Notes: generated by a model not told the origin, from the letters alone. Shown: positions 32,954 to 44,094, numbered from the stretch's first letter. The stretch is DNA of 64,000 nt from Gambelia wislizenii (GCA_030847615.1 JAUMIR010000003.1:281226265-281290264); one strand, 5' to 3'. Made by a program: numbers and translations.

Positions 32954-33334
32954 ACTTTCAAATGAGTGGTCACAAAACAAAGAAGCGATACAAAGACTCC
33001 CTGAAACAACATCTCAGGCTTGGCCAAATTGATCACCAACAGTGGTCCGCCCTGGCCTCACATCGGGAGGCATGGAGACGCAATATCCACAATGCTGCAG
33101 CCTTATTTGAGAACTCACGACGAACAAGTCTTGAAGAGAAACGACAACGCAGAAAGAATCACAACCCAAAAACATCACCCAAGGAGTCCTTCTGCTGCGC
33201 TTTTTGCAACCGGACTTGTTTATCTCGGATTGGCCTTTTTAGTCATCAGCGCGCTTGCAGAAGGCGCGGGATGAGTCCTTCCTGAATCTTCGTTTGCGAA
33301 GAAAAGCCAGAGAGACTTTCAAATGAGTGGTCAC
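32954..33334 (+). mobile_element. Second copy of the LINE 3' end, with 20-bp TSD
   Basis: ACTTTCAAATGAGTGGTCAC flanks the insert at 32954-32973 and 33315-33334; with one mismatch the repeat extends to 29 bp (ending aaacaaag). The insert (about 32983-33314, 332 bp) matches 29417-29746 at roughly 94 per cent by eye and ends at the same base, gaagaaaagccagagag, without poly-A. It is a separate, strongly 5'-truncated insertion of the same family. Confidence 0.93.
32983..33285 (+). pseudogene. LINE ORF C-terminal fragment with C2HC finger
   Basis: Open from the truncation point to a stop at 33285. It starts in KKRYKDSLKQHLRLGQ, continues QWSALASHREAWRR and a basic stretch EEKRQRRKNH, and ends with a finger whose ligands are C, C (two apart), H and C (four after H) in a GLFSHQRAC context, about residues 75-95. 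The ORF's 5' methionine at 32962 lies in flanking DNA. It is uninterrupted, unlike the copy at 29416-29746, which carries a stop and frame damage. Confidence 0.85.
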
Positions 33335-33497
33335 TAAACAAAGCATGCTAAATGCAACATACTTAAGTGAGGGAAATCCTGCGCTAGGAGAAACAGGTAT
33401 CTTTCAAAACTAGAGCAAGCACCATTGGAAAAACATATGACTATATTGCCTACTTTGAACCACATAGCATTCAACAGGAATATTTACAATTGCAATG

Positions 33498-33625
33498 TCT
33501 CTTTTTTTGGTATTTATACCCTGCTCTTCAGCCACAAAGGCTATCAGAGCAGCTTACAAATTGTTAAGCAATAGCAATTTACACATCTACACTGCAGTAA
33601 GCAGTGTCCAATGTGTGTTAGCTAA
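33498..33625 (-). mobile_element. L2-like LINE or SINE tail fragment
   Basis: 'ggtatttataccctgctctt' and 'atcagagcagcttacaaatt' form the complement of an L2-like 3' end. The part to about 33655 ('ttagctaattgcccc', 'agccaggtactct') resembles the body of the tRNA SINE at 12112. It is too short to assign with certainty. Confidence 0.5.
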
Positions 33626-34225
33626 TTGCCCCACAAGCCAGGTACTCTTATTGGCTGAAGCCAATAAGAAGCCAAGTCTCTTATTGGCTGAAGCACATCT
33701 TTTATTTCTGGAAGCTTGAAAGTAATGTATTATAAGTAGCAATGTTAGCAGTAACATGTCATTTTTTAGGGGGTAATGAGAAAAGAGCAAGGTTAGTTTT
33801 GCAAAATATTAAAATTATTAGTAAAGTTACTTTTTCATGTAATGAGTAAGATTTACTTATTACTTGGCAGCTCCATATGGCCATTTTTTAAAATCAAAAA
33901 GTAATGGGCAGGACATCCTTTTTTATATAGTAATGACTAATGATAGTTAATTCAATTCAAAATTCTAGGTTACTGCCTTGTGTGAGTAGGTCCCAATTCC
34001 AGATTTCAGTGAGCCTTGGGAAAGAATTCAGTTTAGTGAGCTCCCTTCTCCATCAGTGGGCACTAATGGTGTTACTTGGAAGATATGAGTGGCCAGCACT
34101 TTAAATACTTAGGTTGGGCTGCCATTTAAATATTCCACAGTGCCTTGGAGCAAGGCTATTTCAAGGGAATTGTGGAAAATTTAAATGCTGACTAGACTTA
34201 ACTGTTTGATGCTTCTGAAAGCACT
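33626..34225. other. Unassigned sequence with small inverted and direct repeats
   Basis: At 33650-33695 the unit 'cttattggctgaagc' is duplicated in tandem. 33730-33960 has a TAATG/ATTACT-rich pattern like that at 60120-60470. No gene recognised. Confidence 0.4.
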
Positions 34226-34455
34226 GGTGGTGGTGGTGGTTATGTACCTTCAAGTTAGCTCTGACTTATGGCAACCCTATTTCAGGGTTTTCTTGGCAAG
34301 ATTTATTCAGAGGGGTTTGCCATAGTTTTTGCCTAAGGCTGAAATAGTGTAATCTGTCCAAGCTTGCCCAGTGGGTTTCCATGGCTGAGCAGGGATTCAA
34401 ACCCTAGTCCCCCAGAATCTAGTCCAACACCCAAACCATTACAGGATGCTGGCTC
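34226..34455 (-). mobile_element. tRNA-derived SINE with Bov-B-like tail, copy 5
   Basis: Antisense and nearly complete: (TGG)n start, then 'taccttcaagttagctctga', 'cttatggcaaccctatttca' (the Bov-B-like tail), 'ttcttggcaagatttattca', 'cagtgggtttccatggctga' and the head complement ending 'gatgctggctc'. Confidence 0.85.
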
Positions 34456-35276
34456 AAAGCACTGGACTAGACATTCTTTAAAAACAGGGGACATACCAGC
34501 CATAAATGATAGGTCCTGGCGAGAGGTTGGGGTTCTGGCACCTGCCCAAGGACCAGTTACTGATTTGTACCCTAGCTATGGATGACAGTAGACAGAAATA
34601 AGATGAAGAAAGAGAACTGGCAAACTAGAGGACATATTATACTGGATCCTACATATGTAGAAAAGCTTTGTATTTAGTATAGGAATGGTTTCTACAGTTT
34701 TTGAGATGGGATGATCCTGTGAAAAGCAGTATTAGTAAAGCAATTGCCTAACTGATTTGAGGCATGAAATTCCACCAAGAATTTCAAATAATCGTCATTT
34801 AGTGATGATTCTGGCTGGAAACACTGCAGCAAAAAAGGTATTTCATTTGAATTAGTTAGAAGGTATTAGTTAGAAAATGCATTCTTTTCTGCATGTGTAA
34901 TTAATTTTTAGCTTGTTTGTTCCTGTATTCATTCATCCATTTATTCACATCTTTGTACACTTCTTATCTGCCAAAACAATCAAAGTGATAAATATGTGTA
35001 AATGTCAAAGACAAGCCTCCTAACACAAACATTTTTGACATTTTCTACATTTCTCAAATTTTAAGCATTACCAGTAAATGTCAATATGTATCAAATTTCT
35101 TACATACTGGATAAGTGAACATTAAAATAAAATGAATAAAACTCCCAGTAAAAAGGAATGTTATAAAACTATCAAAGCCAGTGCAGAGGGGAAAAAACAT
35201 TTACATAGGTCTGTATTGCTGGAGATACCATTGAGAGATATATAAAAACAGATGAACACTGATTCATAAGAGCTCT

Positions 35277-35302
35277 GCATATATATATATATATATATAT
35301 AT
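35277..35302. repeat. (AT)n microsatellite
   Basis: About 13 AT units, uninterrupted. Confidence 0.95.
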
Positions 35303-37390
35303 ACATATTTACCAAATTTTATTTCTGCTGTATTTCACTGAATTGACAATTAGACTAAGGGAATTCTAAAAACAAAACAAAACCCAGATCTAAATCTGGG
35401 TGTAACCTTTCTGTGATTTAGGAGCTAACTTGAGTTAAATGATTCAGAATATGTGACTACATATAAATTACTACATACTGATCTTTTGAGGCACATTCTT
35501 CTCCATCCATTAATCTACTCCTGGCTGGACATGATCTGCATTGTCCCAGGAGGAATTCTCTATACTGAAAGTGGGCCTGAGAGAGTTATGGTGAAAGGAA
35601 TTTTATTTTGTAAAATCTCTTTTGTAAAATCTCTCTATGCCCCTTTCATTGCAATGTAACTGAGCATCCATCTGTCTGTTTATCCATCCATCCATCGGGA
35701 GTGGTTTTTGTAAAATGTCCCTGTTTTTGTTGAAGTAAAGTTACCGGAGTTGATGATGTCCAGGGCTACAGTACAGTTCACAATGGGAACAAGATACACT
35801 CTGGAAAATGTAGTTCCTGCATCTTTAATATTCTGTATTTCCTTTTGTCCTAACCTTCACACTCCCAAGAGCTTAATACCTCTTAGTCAGCTTGGTGGTT
35901 CCAATATCCCCCTTCTTCCTGATGGCAGACATATGTCTTCCGACTTTCAGTGCTGATGAACAGAAGACTCCCTCATTTATAATCTGCTCTGAAAGGCTGC
36001 TGAGGCCAGGCTAAACATGGCTTCTCAAATTAGACAAAGTTATACAAAGCACTTGTGTAACCTCTTCTAGATTTCAAAGTCCTGGCTGTGTGAAAGTGAG
36101 AATGTAACAACACTTCAGCATGTTGCCAAATATTGTGGTACACATTTGGAAAAGATCAAGTCAGGACTATCTAAATCATTCAATAAAACTGACTACATAA
36201 AATTGCTAATAAATTGTAATGGTAAGGGCTTGTGCAGAAAGGCTGAAATTCCAGCTATGCTCTGAAAAAAAAAAGTTTGGTCACATAGCTGCTTTCTTTT
36301 CTGTGTGTGACTTTACTAGCCACTGGGGTGGAAGTGTCCTGTTTCACTGGAACACCACAAAAGACGTTTGGCACCAGTCTCAAAGGAGAAGTGATTTGCC
36401 ATGCTTTAATTTTGCTTTATGTTTGGGGGATAGTGTATTAATCGCCCAAGTCTCAAGTCACTAGGAACATGGTAAAATAAAAAGAAATTTCCTCATGTAC
36501 ACAGCACCTTGGAAGAAAAAATGGCACAAGACTTATTAAGTTGCCAAGGGATCTTTGACCCAATATGGTGGAAATAAAACAAGAAGACTTGTAATACAAA
36601 ATGATTTCTGAAGTAATGTTGGGTAAGCATAATTGCTGTGATTCTACACATTTCCAACAGAATAGGGAGGGTACTCCAATGGTGTGCTCTGTGTGTGTGT
36701 GGCACAATGCAGTTAGGCAACCAAAGCAATTGATAAATGACAAAGATTTCAGCAGGACCATTAAACAAGGTGCTTAAGTCTCTCCATTGAAATCAATGGG
36801 ACTTTACTGACCTTTGGCAAACTTGTATCCTACATGCATACATACGTATGTGTGTGTATAAAAATAAAAGTATGGTTACCTGCATAACTGCCTACAAGCC
36901 ACACGAAGATGATAAATCTGGATATTTTTTTAACTTAGAAGGAAATCCCTCACAGTTTAATGGAGCTTACTTTCCAGTAAGCAAGATCAAGTACATTGCA
37001 AAGAATATTGAATCCAAACTCTAAAGTTTTACATAAACTTAATATGAGAGTTAAAGTTTATTAATAAAGGACAGAAACTCCTTGAAAGCATAATACCTTT
37101 CCCCCAATATTATTGGTATGTATGTATATCCCATTTCTTTATTATTCACACTTTTTCAGAAGCTAGATATAAAATCTATGATAATCAATTCAACTAGAAA
37201 AGTAACTAGGAGGAAGTATCAATGTCTTTATATGTTTAGAGAATGAGATTATATTTATATAGTACAGTATAGGATAGAATTATGTTTATGGTGTATTTTA
37301 ATATTGAAATCTCTCTTGGTTGTTGTTGTTGTTGTTCCTGTTTTGTTTATTTTTATTTGTCTGTGGATTTTCATGTGTATAAAAATAAAT

Positions 37391-37409
37391 TGTGTGCGTG
37401 CGTGCGTGC

Positions 37410-37443
<34 letters not shown>
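37391..37443. repeat. Compound microsatellite (GTGC)n(GT)n(AT)n
   Basis: TGTGCG units change to (GT)n and then to (TA)n with no break, about 53 bp in all. Compound purine-pyrimidine alternation of this sort tends to be length-variable. Confidence 0.95.
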
Positions 37444-38060
37444 GAAACCAATGGACTTTTGAGTAGTCTTGCTTGGGGCCCGACTGCTGTCAATGATTTC
37501 TATAGAATAAAGGCCAAGTTTCATCATGTCTTCCAACTGTAGCATGACCCAAAAACAAACGAAGACTATGCTAATAGCAGGTAGACCTTTAATGGCTTCC
37601 TGGTTTTCATTTTCCTTGAAGAGACAGACAGACAGATTGTTACAGAGATGGCTAAGATTACTAGCAATAGGGAGCTCTACCCACTACAACTATTTACCGT
37701 CTTGATTCAACAGCTCAGAGGGATGTGAGCAACTCTGTGCTTAGGGGGCTTTCCCATTTTTTTCTGTTTTTTGACTGTATTTTCCACATGCCCTGGGATA
37801 TTCCCTGTGATTATACAGAATGCTTCCCTTCACAGGAAGAGAGTGGAAATATTACCACTCTTTCTCCAGTGCATGTTTTCTTTGTCTGTGGATCCATTGT
37901 AGTATGAGGAAAGTTCCACATTCAACGTGTAGCATCTCCAGCTAAAGAAAAAGAAGCAAGTAGCAGCAGATAATGGAAAAACCCTGGGACCCTGGAGAGC
38001 TGCTGCTATTCAGAATAAATGATATGATTTTCCTATTTTCTTTAATATTAAAATTGAAAC

Positions 38061-38165
38061 TATCAATTTATTTATTTAAGTTATATGCCGCCTTTCTCCC
38101 AGAGTGGGACCTAAGGCGGCTCACAAAAGTACACAAATTAAAATCAAATACAATTTTAAAAACAA
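38061..38165 (-). mobile_element. L2-like 3' tail, antisense
   Basis: 'ttatatgccgcctttctccc', 'agagtgggacctaaggcggc' and 'tcacaaaagtaca' form the complement of an L2-like 3' end, preceded by (TTTA)n. It abuts an L2-like element in the opposite orientation and is taken as a separate insertion. Confidence 0.7.
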
Positions 38166-39870
38166 TTAAATCTATTCTGATCTTGATGCTTCTGAACCTC
38201 CTTCATTACCAACTTATCAAATGTCTGTTTTTTCTACATTTTCTGCTCCCCCATCTTGTAAAATGAACTATCCAAGATGCTGATGTCTTCAAATTCCTCT
38301 ACCTGCTCTCTTGATACTGTTCCTTCTTAATGACTGTTGTCCCTGCCATTCTCCCTTCTCTTCTCCATATTATTAATCTGTCCCTTTCTACTGACTCATT
38401 TCTTTCTGAAACATGCTACTGTGTCTCCAGTTCTTAAGAAGCCTGCACTTGATTCATTTTTTCTTTCTAATTATTGCCATGTTTCACTGTTGCCTTTTCT
38501 CGCAAAAGTTCTGGAATGTGCTGCTTATGTACTGTATATTGCCTCAACTTTCTTTCTCATATTTCTGTAATGGATCCTTTTCAATCTGGATTTTGCCCTC
38601 TGTACTCTATAGAGACAGCTGTTCTGAAGGTCACAGATGATCTCCTTCAGGGCAAGTCAAAAGGCCCCATTCAGTCCTTATTCTTGATCTCTCTGCAGTC
38701 TTTGACACAGTGATCATGTTTATCTGTTAGATTCCATTGGATTCATGGTCTAGGATTTATTGATTCAGTCCTCAGCTGGTTCATATCTTATCTGTCATGC
38801 CAGTCATTTAATGTGGTGGCTGGAGGCCATGCATCTTCTTCTTTCCCCCTTTCAGTTGGAATTCCATAGGCTTCTGTTTTGGGCCTTTTGTTCTTTTCTT
38901 TTATATGTTACATTTGGGTAATTTTACTTGTTTGTAAAGTTTTAAGTTTCATCTTCACGCTGGTGATACTCAGCTGTATTTCTCCACTCCAGAACTCTTC
39001 CCTGATATTGAACATTGTGTTACAGTATGTCTTTCAGCTATCTCAGCATGGATGCTTCATTGTTGCTTGAAATATGGCAAAGACAGTACTACTTGTTTTC
39101 CCTCCAAAACCTTCTTGAAAACATACATCACTGTAATAATGTTCCCATTTAGAAGGAAGCACATAGTCTTGGTTTTATTTTTGACTCTTCTTTGTCTTTT
39201 GTTCCTCACGTTGAGGCAGTAGCAAACTCATTTTGCTTTTTTCTTTATAATATTGCCAAAATCAGACTTCTTCTGTCTGCTTCTTCTGAGAAGGCTTTAA
39301 TTCATGCCTTGGTCATTGTCTGCCTTGATTAATGCAGTCTTCTTTTGACTGGTCTTCCATTATCTCATCTTAGCCCTTTGGTTTCCATTCGACATTCTGC
39401 TGCTAAATTATCATTTTGGCTTGTCATTTTGATCATGTTACCCCACTTTTGATCTCTCTTCCTTCATTGCTTATTCCTTTTAGGATTCAGTACAAGCTTC
39501 TTCCTTTAACTTTCAAACCTACATGACCTAGATCCCCTGTATCTTTCAGCTCTCATTTCTTTTTACCAGCCTGCTTGGGGTCTGCATTCTAGGCTTCTCA
39601 CTGAACCAAGGGTTTCCTCTTCCTTGGTTTGGCTTCGTTCTCACTGCTCCATTCTCCAGGAATTGTCTCCCTGAACATTTGCAGACTTGCTCCCTTCCCT
39701 TGTTGTTTTTCAATCTCAATTTAAAACTTTCTTGTTTGTCAAACCTTTTGGAATTTTAGTTTAATATTGTTTTATAATCTTGTATATTTTGGTTATATGT
39801 ATTCATCAGTTTGCTTTATATTGTATTTTTTGTTTTTTGTATTCTCTTTGGATAACATATGTAACTACTG
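38166..39870 (+). mobile_element. L2-like LINE, decayed, plus strand
   Basis: In shifting frames the plus strand gives ATVSPVLKKPALD, SNYCHVSLLPFLAKVLE, DPFQSGFCPLYS and TAVLKVTDDLL (38410-38680), which is the N-terminal part of an L2-clade RT. FDTVI- and LSWF-like motifs follow, then a VGIP...LGPLLF run (about 38855-38890), a degenerate YADD-like GDTQLY (about 38965) and a C-terminal region to about 39760. The 3' end is T-rich near 39860. Very decayed, with many stops. It appears older than the 24660 copy. Confidence 0.75.
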
Positions 39871-40050
39871 TTGTATTGGGCCAGGAGTCAGCTTCTCCAG
39901 GTAAACAGCAGCCTCAAAGGAGGGCAAGTAAATGCAAGCACACTGGGAGCTCATCAGTCCATGAAGGATGAAGGCATGAATGAAAGCCAGCTGACTAAAG
40001 TTCTGAACCTATTTGGGAGACAAGGTTCAAACATTGGATAGTGCCTCTAA
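39871..40050. other. Unassigned sequence
   Basis: Nothing recognised. Confidence 0.4.
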
Positions 40051-40298
40051 GGAGATTATCAGACGCAGGCAAAAAGCCCATGAGGATGACATCACTGTAC
40101 CGCACGATTTCACATGTGTCATTTTCCTCACATGCTACCTCTGTGGAGACTCTGTGCTGCAGCAGAGAACAAGCCGTCACTTTTCATTGGCAGAAACTTC
40201 AGTCAATGAAAAGAGTGCAAAACTGGGACCCATTCCTGGTACAGTGAGATCGTTCTCGTGTGCGCTTCTTGGTCTTTTTGAAGCATCTGATAATCTCC
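40051..40298. mobile_element. MITE, family A (copy 3), short form, TSD TAA
   Basis: The ends are GGAGATTATCAGACGC and GCATCTGATAATCTCC, with TAA outside both (40048-40050 and 40299-40301). Only 248 bp long, so an internal-deletion form compared with the 627-bp copy at 158. Confidence 0.9.
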
Positions 40299-40558
40299 TA
40301 AAGCTCAGACTAAAACTCTGAGTGGATTCACCATCCTACTGACATGGAACCTACAAACAGCCATAAGTGAAATCCTTTGCATGTAGTCTAATTACAGGTA
40401 AACTCCACAGAATTCAATGACCAGGAGTTCTTCCCAGGTAACCGCACATAGGATTGCCGCCTGAAAGTATTACTGTTTAAAGGATATTTATGTAAGCCAA
40501 CTCCATATCTACTGTATATAAGCCAGCTTCCATTTTAAGATTGATTTTTTTGGGGTCT
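40299..40558. other. Unassigned, with a short hairpin-repeat remnant
   Basis: 'aggtaaactccacagaattc' to 'cgcacataggattgcc' (40395-40460) looks like a remnant of the 'tgcaatcc' short repeat. Confidence 0.4.
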
Positions 40559-40672
40559 GTGAAGTCGAAGGCTTTCACGACCAGCATCCATAGTTTTTTT
40601 TCCGGGCTGTGAGGCCATGTTCTGGAAGAGTTTATCCCTGACTTTTCACATCCATCTGTGGCTGGCATCTTT
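40559..40672 (-). mobile_element. Penelope-like element terminal fragment
   Basis: On the plus strand 'gaagtcgaaggctttcacga', 'ccagcatccatag', 'gggctgtgaggccatgttct', 'ggaagagtttatccctgac' and 'ctgtggctggcatc' form the complement of a recurrent vertebrate Penelope-like terminal repeat. On the minus strand AGATGCCAGCCACAGATGG followed by TGAAAAGTCAG sits where such elements carry a hammerhead-ribozyme motif, here decayed. Confidence 0.7.
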
Positions 40673-41504
40673 TTGTTTTAACTACCGGTATATTGTATTT
40701 ATTTTAATTTGTAAATCATTTGAGTCCTGGTTTTGGAGAAAATGTGATATATAAATGAAGATAACAACAACAACAGCAACCATTAACTACTTAGGGCCAA
40801 CTAAATTTCATTTATTTCCTTGTTTAAAGGAAGGCACAGCACTTACAAGCTTTTCATTCATATAAATGGTATTTCTGGAAACCCAGCTGTACGAGATTGC
40901 AATGTGTCCTGTACAACATGGTTTCTTCACTGTGTATGTACAGGCAACAAGAAACTTGTGGGTAATATCGTTACATATTACAATTGAGTTGTGGGCTTCA
41001 GTTTCCTGAGCAAAAATGTGTTGCAGCTGAAAAAGGACAGGCAGAGGGCATTATCTTTGTGCAGATTTTCAAAGAAACTGACATGTGATTCAGAACAAAG
41101 GACAATGGGCAGCAACAAACAAACCTGTGCATGTGTTGAGAATGGCCCAGGTTCTTGTACCATATAATGCAGGTGTTTGCAAAGACATGCTTGGCAAATT
41201 CACATAATGTATTACATAAACATGTATATATACAGTGTTATACGGATAAGCCTTTAAAATGACAATTAATGAGGAAGTGAGTCTTCAACAAAACCTGTAT
41301 AAATGGGCCAGGGTGGAAATAGTGAGGAAAATGGCTGGCAAGTGTGAATAAAGCACACAAAAATTACTGAATTCCATAAATATTAATGCCTTCCAGTAGC
41401 GATTACAAAGAGAAAAAAAAGGGGAAATGATGGAAAATGAGACATATCAAGAATGGGATACTTCCACGTCATGGGAGGGAATAGCTCTATTTTATTCTTT
41501 TCTA
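40673..41504. other. Unassigned sequence
   Basis: No gene or named repeat recognised. Confidence 0.4.
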
Positions 41505-42010
41505 GTCAAACCTCCTCTGATGTATTCCATCCAGTTCTGTACTTTAAGAAAGCTAAAGACAAATTGAAACAGGTTCACAAGAGAGCAATGAATATGGCCA
41601 GGGAAAACAATTCCTACAAGGAATGTTTGAAGAAAGTATGTGTTGATAGGTTGTCTGTGGGTTTCTTCCAGGCTGTGAGGCCATGTTCTGGAAGAGTTTA
41701 TTCCTGACATTTCGCCTGCACCTGTGACTGGCATCTTCATTCAGGAATAAACTCATCCAGAGCACGGCCTCACAGCCGGGCTAAAACCCACAGACAACCT
41801 ATGGATGCCGGCCATGAAAGCCTTCGACTTCACAAAGTATGTGTCCTCCAGAGAAGAGGAAACTTGGGGTGGGAGCCATGATAGCACTGTTTAAATTCAT
41901 AAGAAGAAGGCAAAAAGACTTGTACTCTGCTACCACAGAGGGTAGGACTACAATTAATGGAAATAAACTTTATTTAGCTGTTAGGATAAAATCTTAACTA
42001 TTTTAAATAT
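41505..42010 (+). mobile_element. CR1 LINE fragment, split by a Penelope-like insertion
   Basis: The left half (about 41505-41643) has 'ccatccagttctgtacttta' and a decayed 'attgaaacaggttcacaag' block. The right half (41834-42010) has 'ccatgatagcactgtttaaa', 'ctctgctaccacagaggg' and 'aggactacaattaatggaa'. In order these match the CR1 ORF2 C-terminal region and onward as seen at 56700-57000. Strongly decayed; no terminus present. Confidence 0.75.
41644..41833. mobile_element. Head-to-head Penelope-like insertion with 11-bp TSD
   Basis: AAAGTATGTGT flanks the insert at 41633-41643 and 41834-41844. Inside, two copies of the Penelope-like terminal sequence face each other: 'aggttgtctgtgggttt' (left) against 'aaacccacagacaacct' (right), and 'ggctgtgaggccatgttctg' against 'cacggcctcacagcc'. 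The left copy, read on the minus strand, carries TGAAGATGCCAGTCACAGG...CAGGCGAAATGTCAG, with the UGAAGA and GAAA elements of a hammerhead core. The right copy lacks that part and extends outward to 'gccttcgacttcac'. Confidence 0.85.
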
Positions 42011-42715
42011 TCAGTGTAATTTGATAATGGAACCATTCTCTAATATCATCACAGGACCTAATCACATCACCCACAATATTAGAGGTACTTTCACTTGTTC
42101 ATCCTCTAATATGATATATGCCATTCTCTGTCAACAATGCCTTTCAGCACTCTGCAATGGGCAAACAGGCCAGTCTTTGCACCAGGGGATAAACTGACAT
42201 AAATCAGATATTAGAAATGGGAATATGCAAAAACCAGTTGCAGAACATTTCAGTCTTCCTGGGCATTCCATTTCTGAACTCAGGACTGCTGTCCTTGAAC
42301 AAAAAAATTACAAAGGAAGATTGGAAGGAGAAACAGCTGAATTGGAATATATCCACACATTCCAGTGAATCAACAGTGTGTTGAACAGAGACAATGATTT
42401 CCTGGCAGTCTATACATATTATAACATTAATTAACACCCTAGCCTCATGAGGGTGCTCTTAGCCAGTTTATTGCATCTCCTTTCCGGTTCCCAGCCAGCA
42501 TTACACTACATTTCATAGTTCCCTCCACCATTCATATGGTCATCCACCCACCCTGACATTAGGCAACATCTTTCCTCCTGCCTTTGTCCACAATGATCTT
42601 GTCACCTCATCACCATAATCACAAACTTTGCATTTCTATGGCTATTCATACAGCCTGCTTATAAAGTCTGTTCCTAGGCACTAGTTCAGTCCATGTATCT
42701 GAGGAAGTAGACTAT
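42011..42715. other. Unassigned sequence
   Basis: No gene or named repeat recognised. Confidence 0.4.
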
Positions 42716-43044
42716 AGACTTTTTCAAACAGGGTAAAGAAAAACCCCACCAACGTCAGGAGGAGGATGGTGCTGTCCTGCTTCCAGTGCTCTGTTTTGGA
42801 CACCACCATCCTCCTCCCATCCTTCATTCGTTCTGCCTCCGTCCTGCTTTCGTTTTGCCTCCACTGCGTTTTATTAACAGAAGTTTCCGTTAATAAAAAG
42901 CAGTGGAGACAAACTAAAGCAGGATGGAGGCAGAATGAATGAAGGACAGGAGGATGGCATCATCCAAAACAGAGCGCTGGAAGCAGGATAGCACTGTCCT
43001 CCTCCTGACCTCGGCAGGTTTTTTGTACCCCATTTAAAAAGTCC
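42716..43044. mobile_element. Palindromic MITE, family D (copy 5)
   Basis: The ends are (A)GACTTTTTCAAACAGGG and CCCATTTAAAAAGTCC. Flanks are TAT and TAA (2 of 3 match). Arms are complementary throughout, e.g. 'gtcaggaggaggatggtgct' against 'gcactgtcctcctcctgacc'. The centre is 'attaacagaagtttccgttaat', itself a small hairpin, near 42880. Confidence 0.88.
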
Positions 43045-43083
43045 TAAGCCTAAGAAAGCTTATGCTGCAACTTCTTTCTCTGA

Positions 43084-43562
43084 GGACTTTTTCGGATGGT
43101 GATCTGTAACGGAAGCAGCCTCGTCCCCGTTGTGAGGCTGCTGCGCGGTAGGGGGTCAGTTTCAGATGATGCTGTCCCCCTACCGATACTGTTGCAGAAG
43201 AGCTGGGAGGCTGCAGCGCTATATTTAGCGATTTTCTAATCACGGTCAACTTCATAGAATCATAGAATCAGAGAATTGTAGAGTTGGAAGAGACCACGAG
43301 GGCCATCCAGTCCAACTCCCTGCCACACAGGAAATCTTGATCAAAGCATCCCCGACAGATGGCCATCCAGCCTCTGTTTAAAGACCTCCAAGGAAGGAGA
43401 CCCATGATTAGAAAATCGCTAAATATAGCACTGCAGCCTCCCAGCTCTTCTGCAACAGTATCAGTAGGGGGACAGCATCATCCGAAATGGACCCCCTACT
43501 GCGCAGCAGCCTCGCAACGGGGACGAGGCTGCTTCTGTTACAGATCGCCATCTGAAAAGTCC
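43084..43562. mobile_element. Palindromic MITE, family D (copy 6), with CR1 in its loop
   Basis: The ends are GGACTTTTTCGGATGG and CCATCTGAAAAGTCC. Arms such as 'ggaagcagcctcgtccccgt' and 'acggggacgaggctgcttc' are complementary. The unit is about 327 bp without its insert: a CR1 3' piece occupies the loop (43253 to about 43402). Flanks do not give a clean 3-bp duplication. It begins only 40 bp after the previous palindrome and ends 8 bp before the next foldback element. Confidence 0.88.
43253..43402 (-). mobile_element. CR1 3' end inside a MITE
   Basis: On the plus strand 'catagaatcatagaatcaga', 'gttggaagagaccacgaggg', 'ccatccagtccaactccctg' and 'tctgtttaaagacctccaag' form the complement of the CR1 3' end with its ATTCTATG-like terminus. 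About 150 bp. It sits at the centre of a palindromic MITE, so it inserted into, or was carried by, the loop. Confidence 0.88.
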
Positions 43563-43569
43563 TTTGTTA

Positions 43570-44094
43570 GGCCTTGTCTAGATGGGCTATTTACCCCATC
43601 TTGCTCTCCATCTTAGAGTCCTGCAGTCCAAACAACAGCTTCTGCCTCGTGTTGCCACCAGGCAGTGCTCACAACCCCCAGGGCTAAGACGGGGCTATGA
43701 TGGGGGAAGACAGGGTAAAGACTGATAAAATGTTCTAGCAAAATTCCCTGGGGAAAAAATGTCTCAGCTGAGAAAAATCCAGACCATGCCCCGCATGACA
43801 GCAGGAGCCCACATCAGCACCCTCGCCCATTGCTGCAGCTGCCATCTGTAACAGTCTCTCCAAAGCCAGGAAGGAGTCCTGCAGCATGTGAATAAGGCTG
43901 ACCTTGATCACATACTGCAGGCCTGCTTCCTGGCTTCAGAGAATGCAACGCAGATGACAGCTGCTGTGACAGGCCGGTGTGGCAGTCTGGACACCATCTT
44001 GTTTCATCCAGGTAACAGGGGAGGAACAGGCCAGATCCATGGCCAGAATATGCCACTGGGGAGCTGGCATATTCTGGCCCATGTGGATGAGTCC
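43570..44094. mobile_element. Foldback MITE, family E (copy 3), TSD TTA
   Basis: The ends are GGCCTTGTCTAGATGGGC and GCCCATGTGGATGAGTCC, with TTA outside both (43567-43569 and 44095-44097). The body is an imperfect palindrome; central 'gcagcatgtgaataaggctg' is answered by 'cttgatcacatactgcagg'. Best-preserved member of the family here and used to place the other copies. Confidence 0.88.

Larger units (their letters stand above)
34456..38060. other. Unassigned AT-rich intergenic sequence
   Basis: About 3.6 kb with no recognised gene or named interspersed repeat apart from simple repeats at 35277, 35685 (CATC)n, 36688 (GT)n and 37391. A possible remnant of the short hairpin repeats lies at about 36775-36800. 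ORFs up to 102 aa on both strands show no protein-like signature. Confidence 0.45.
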
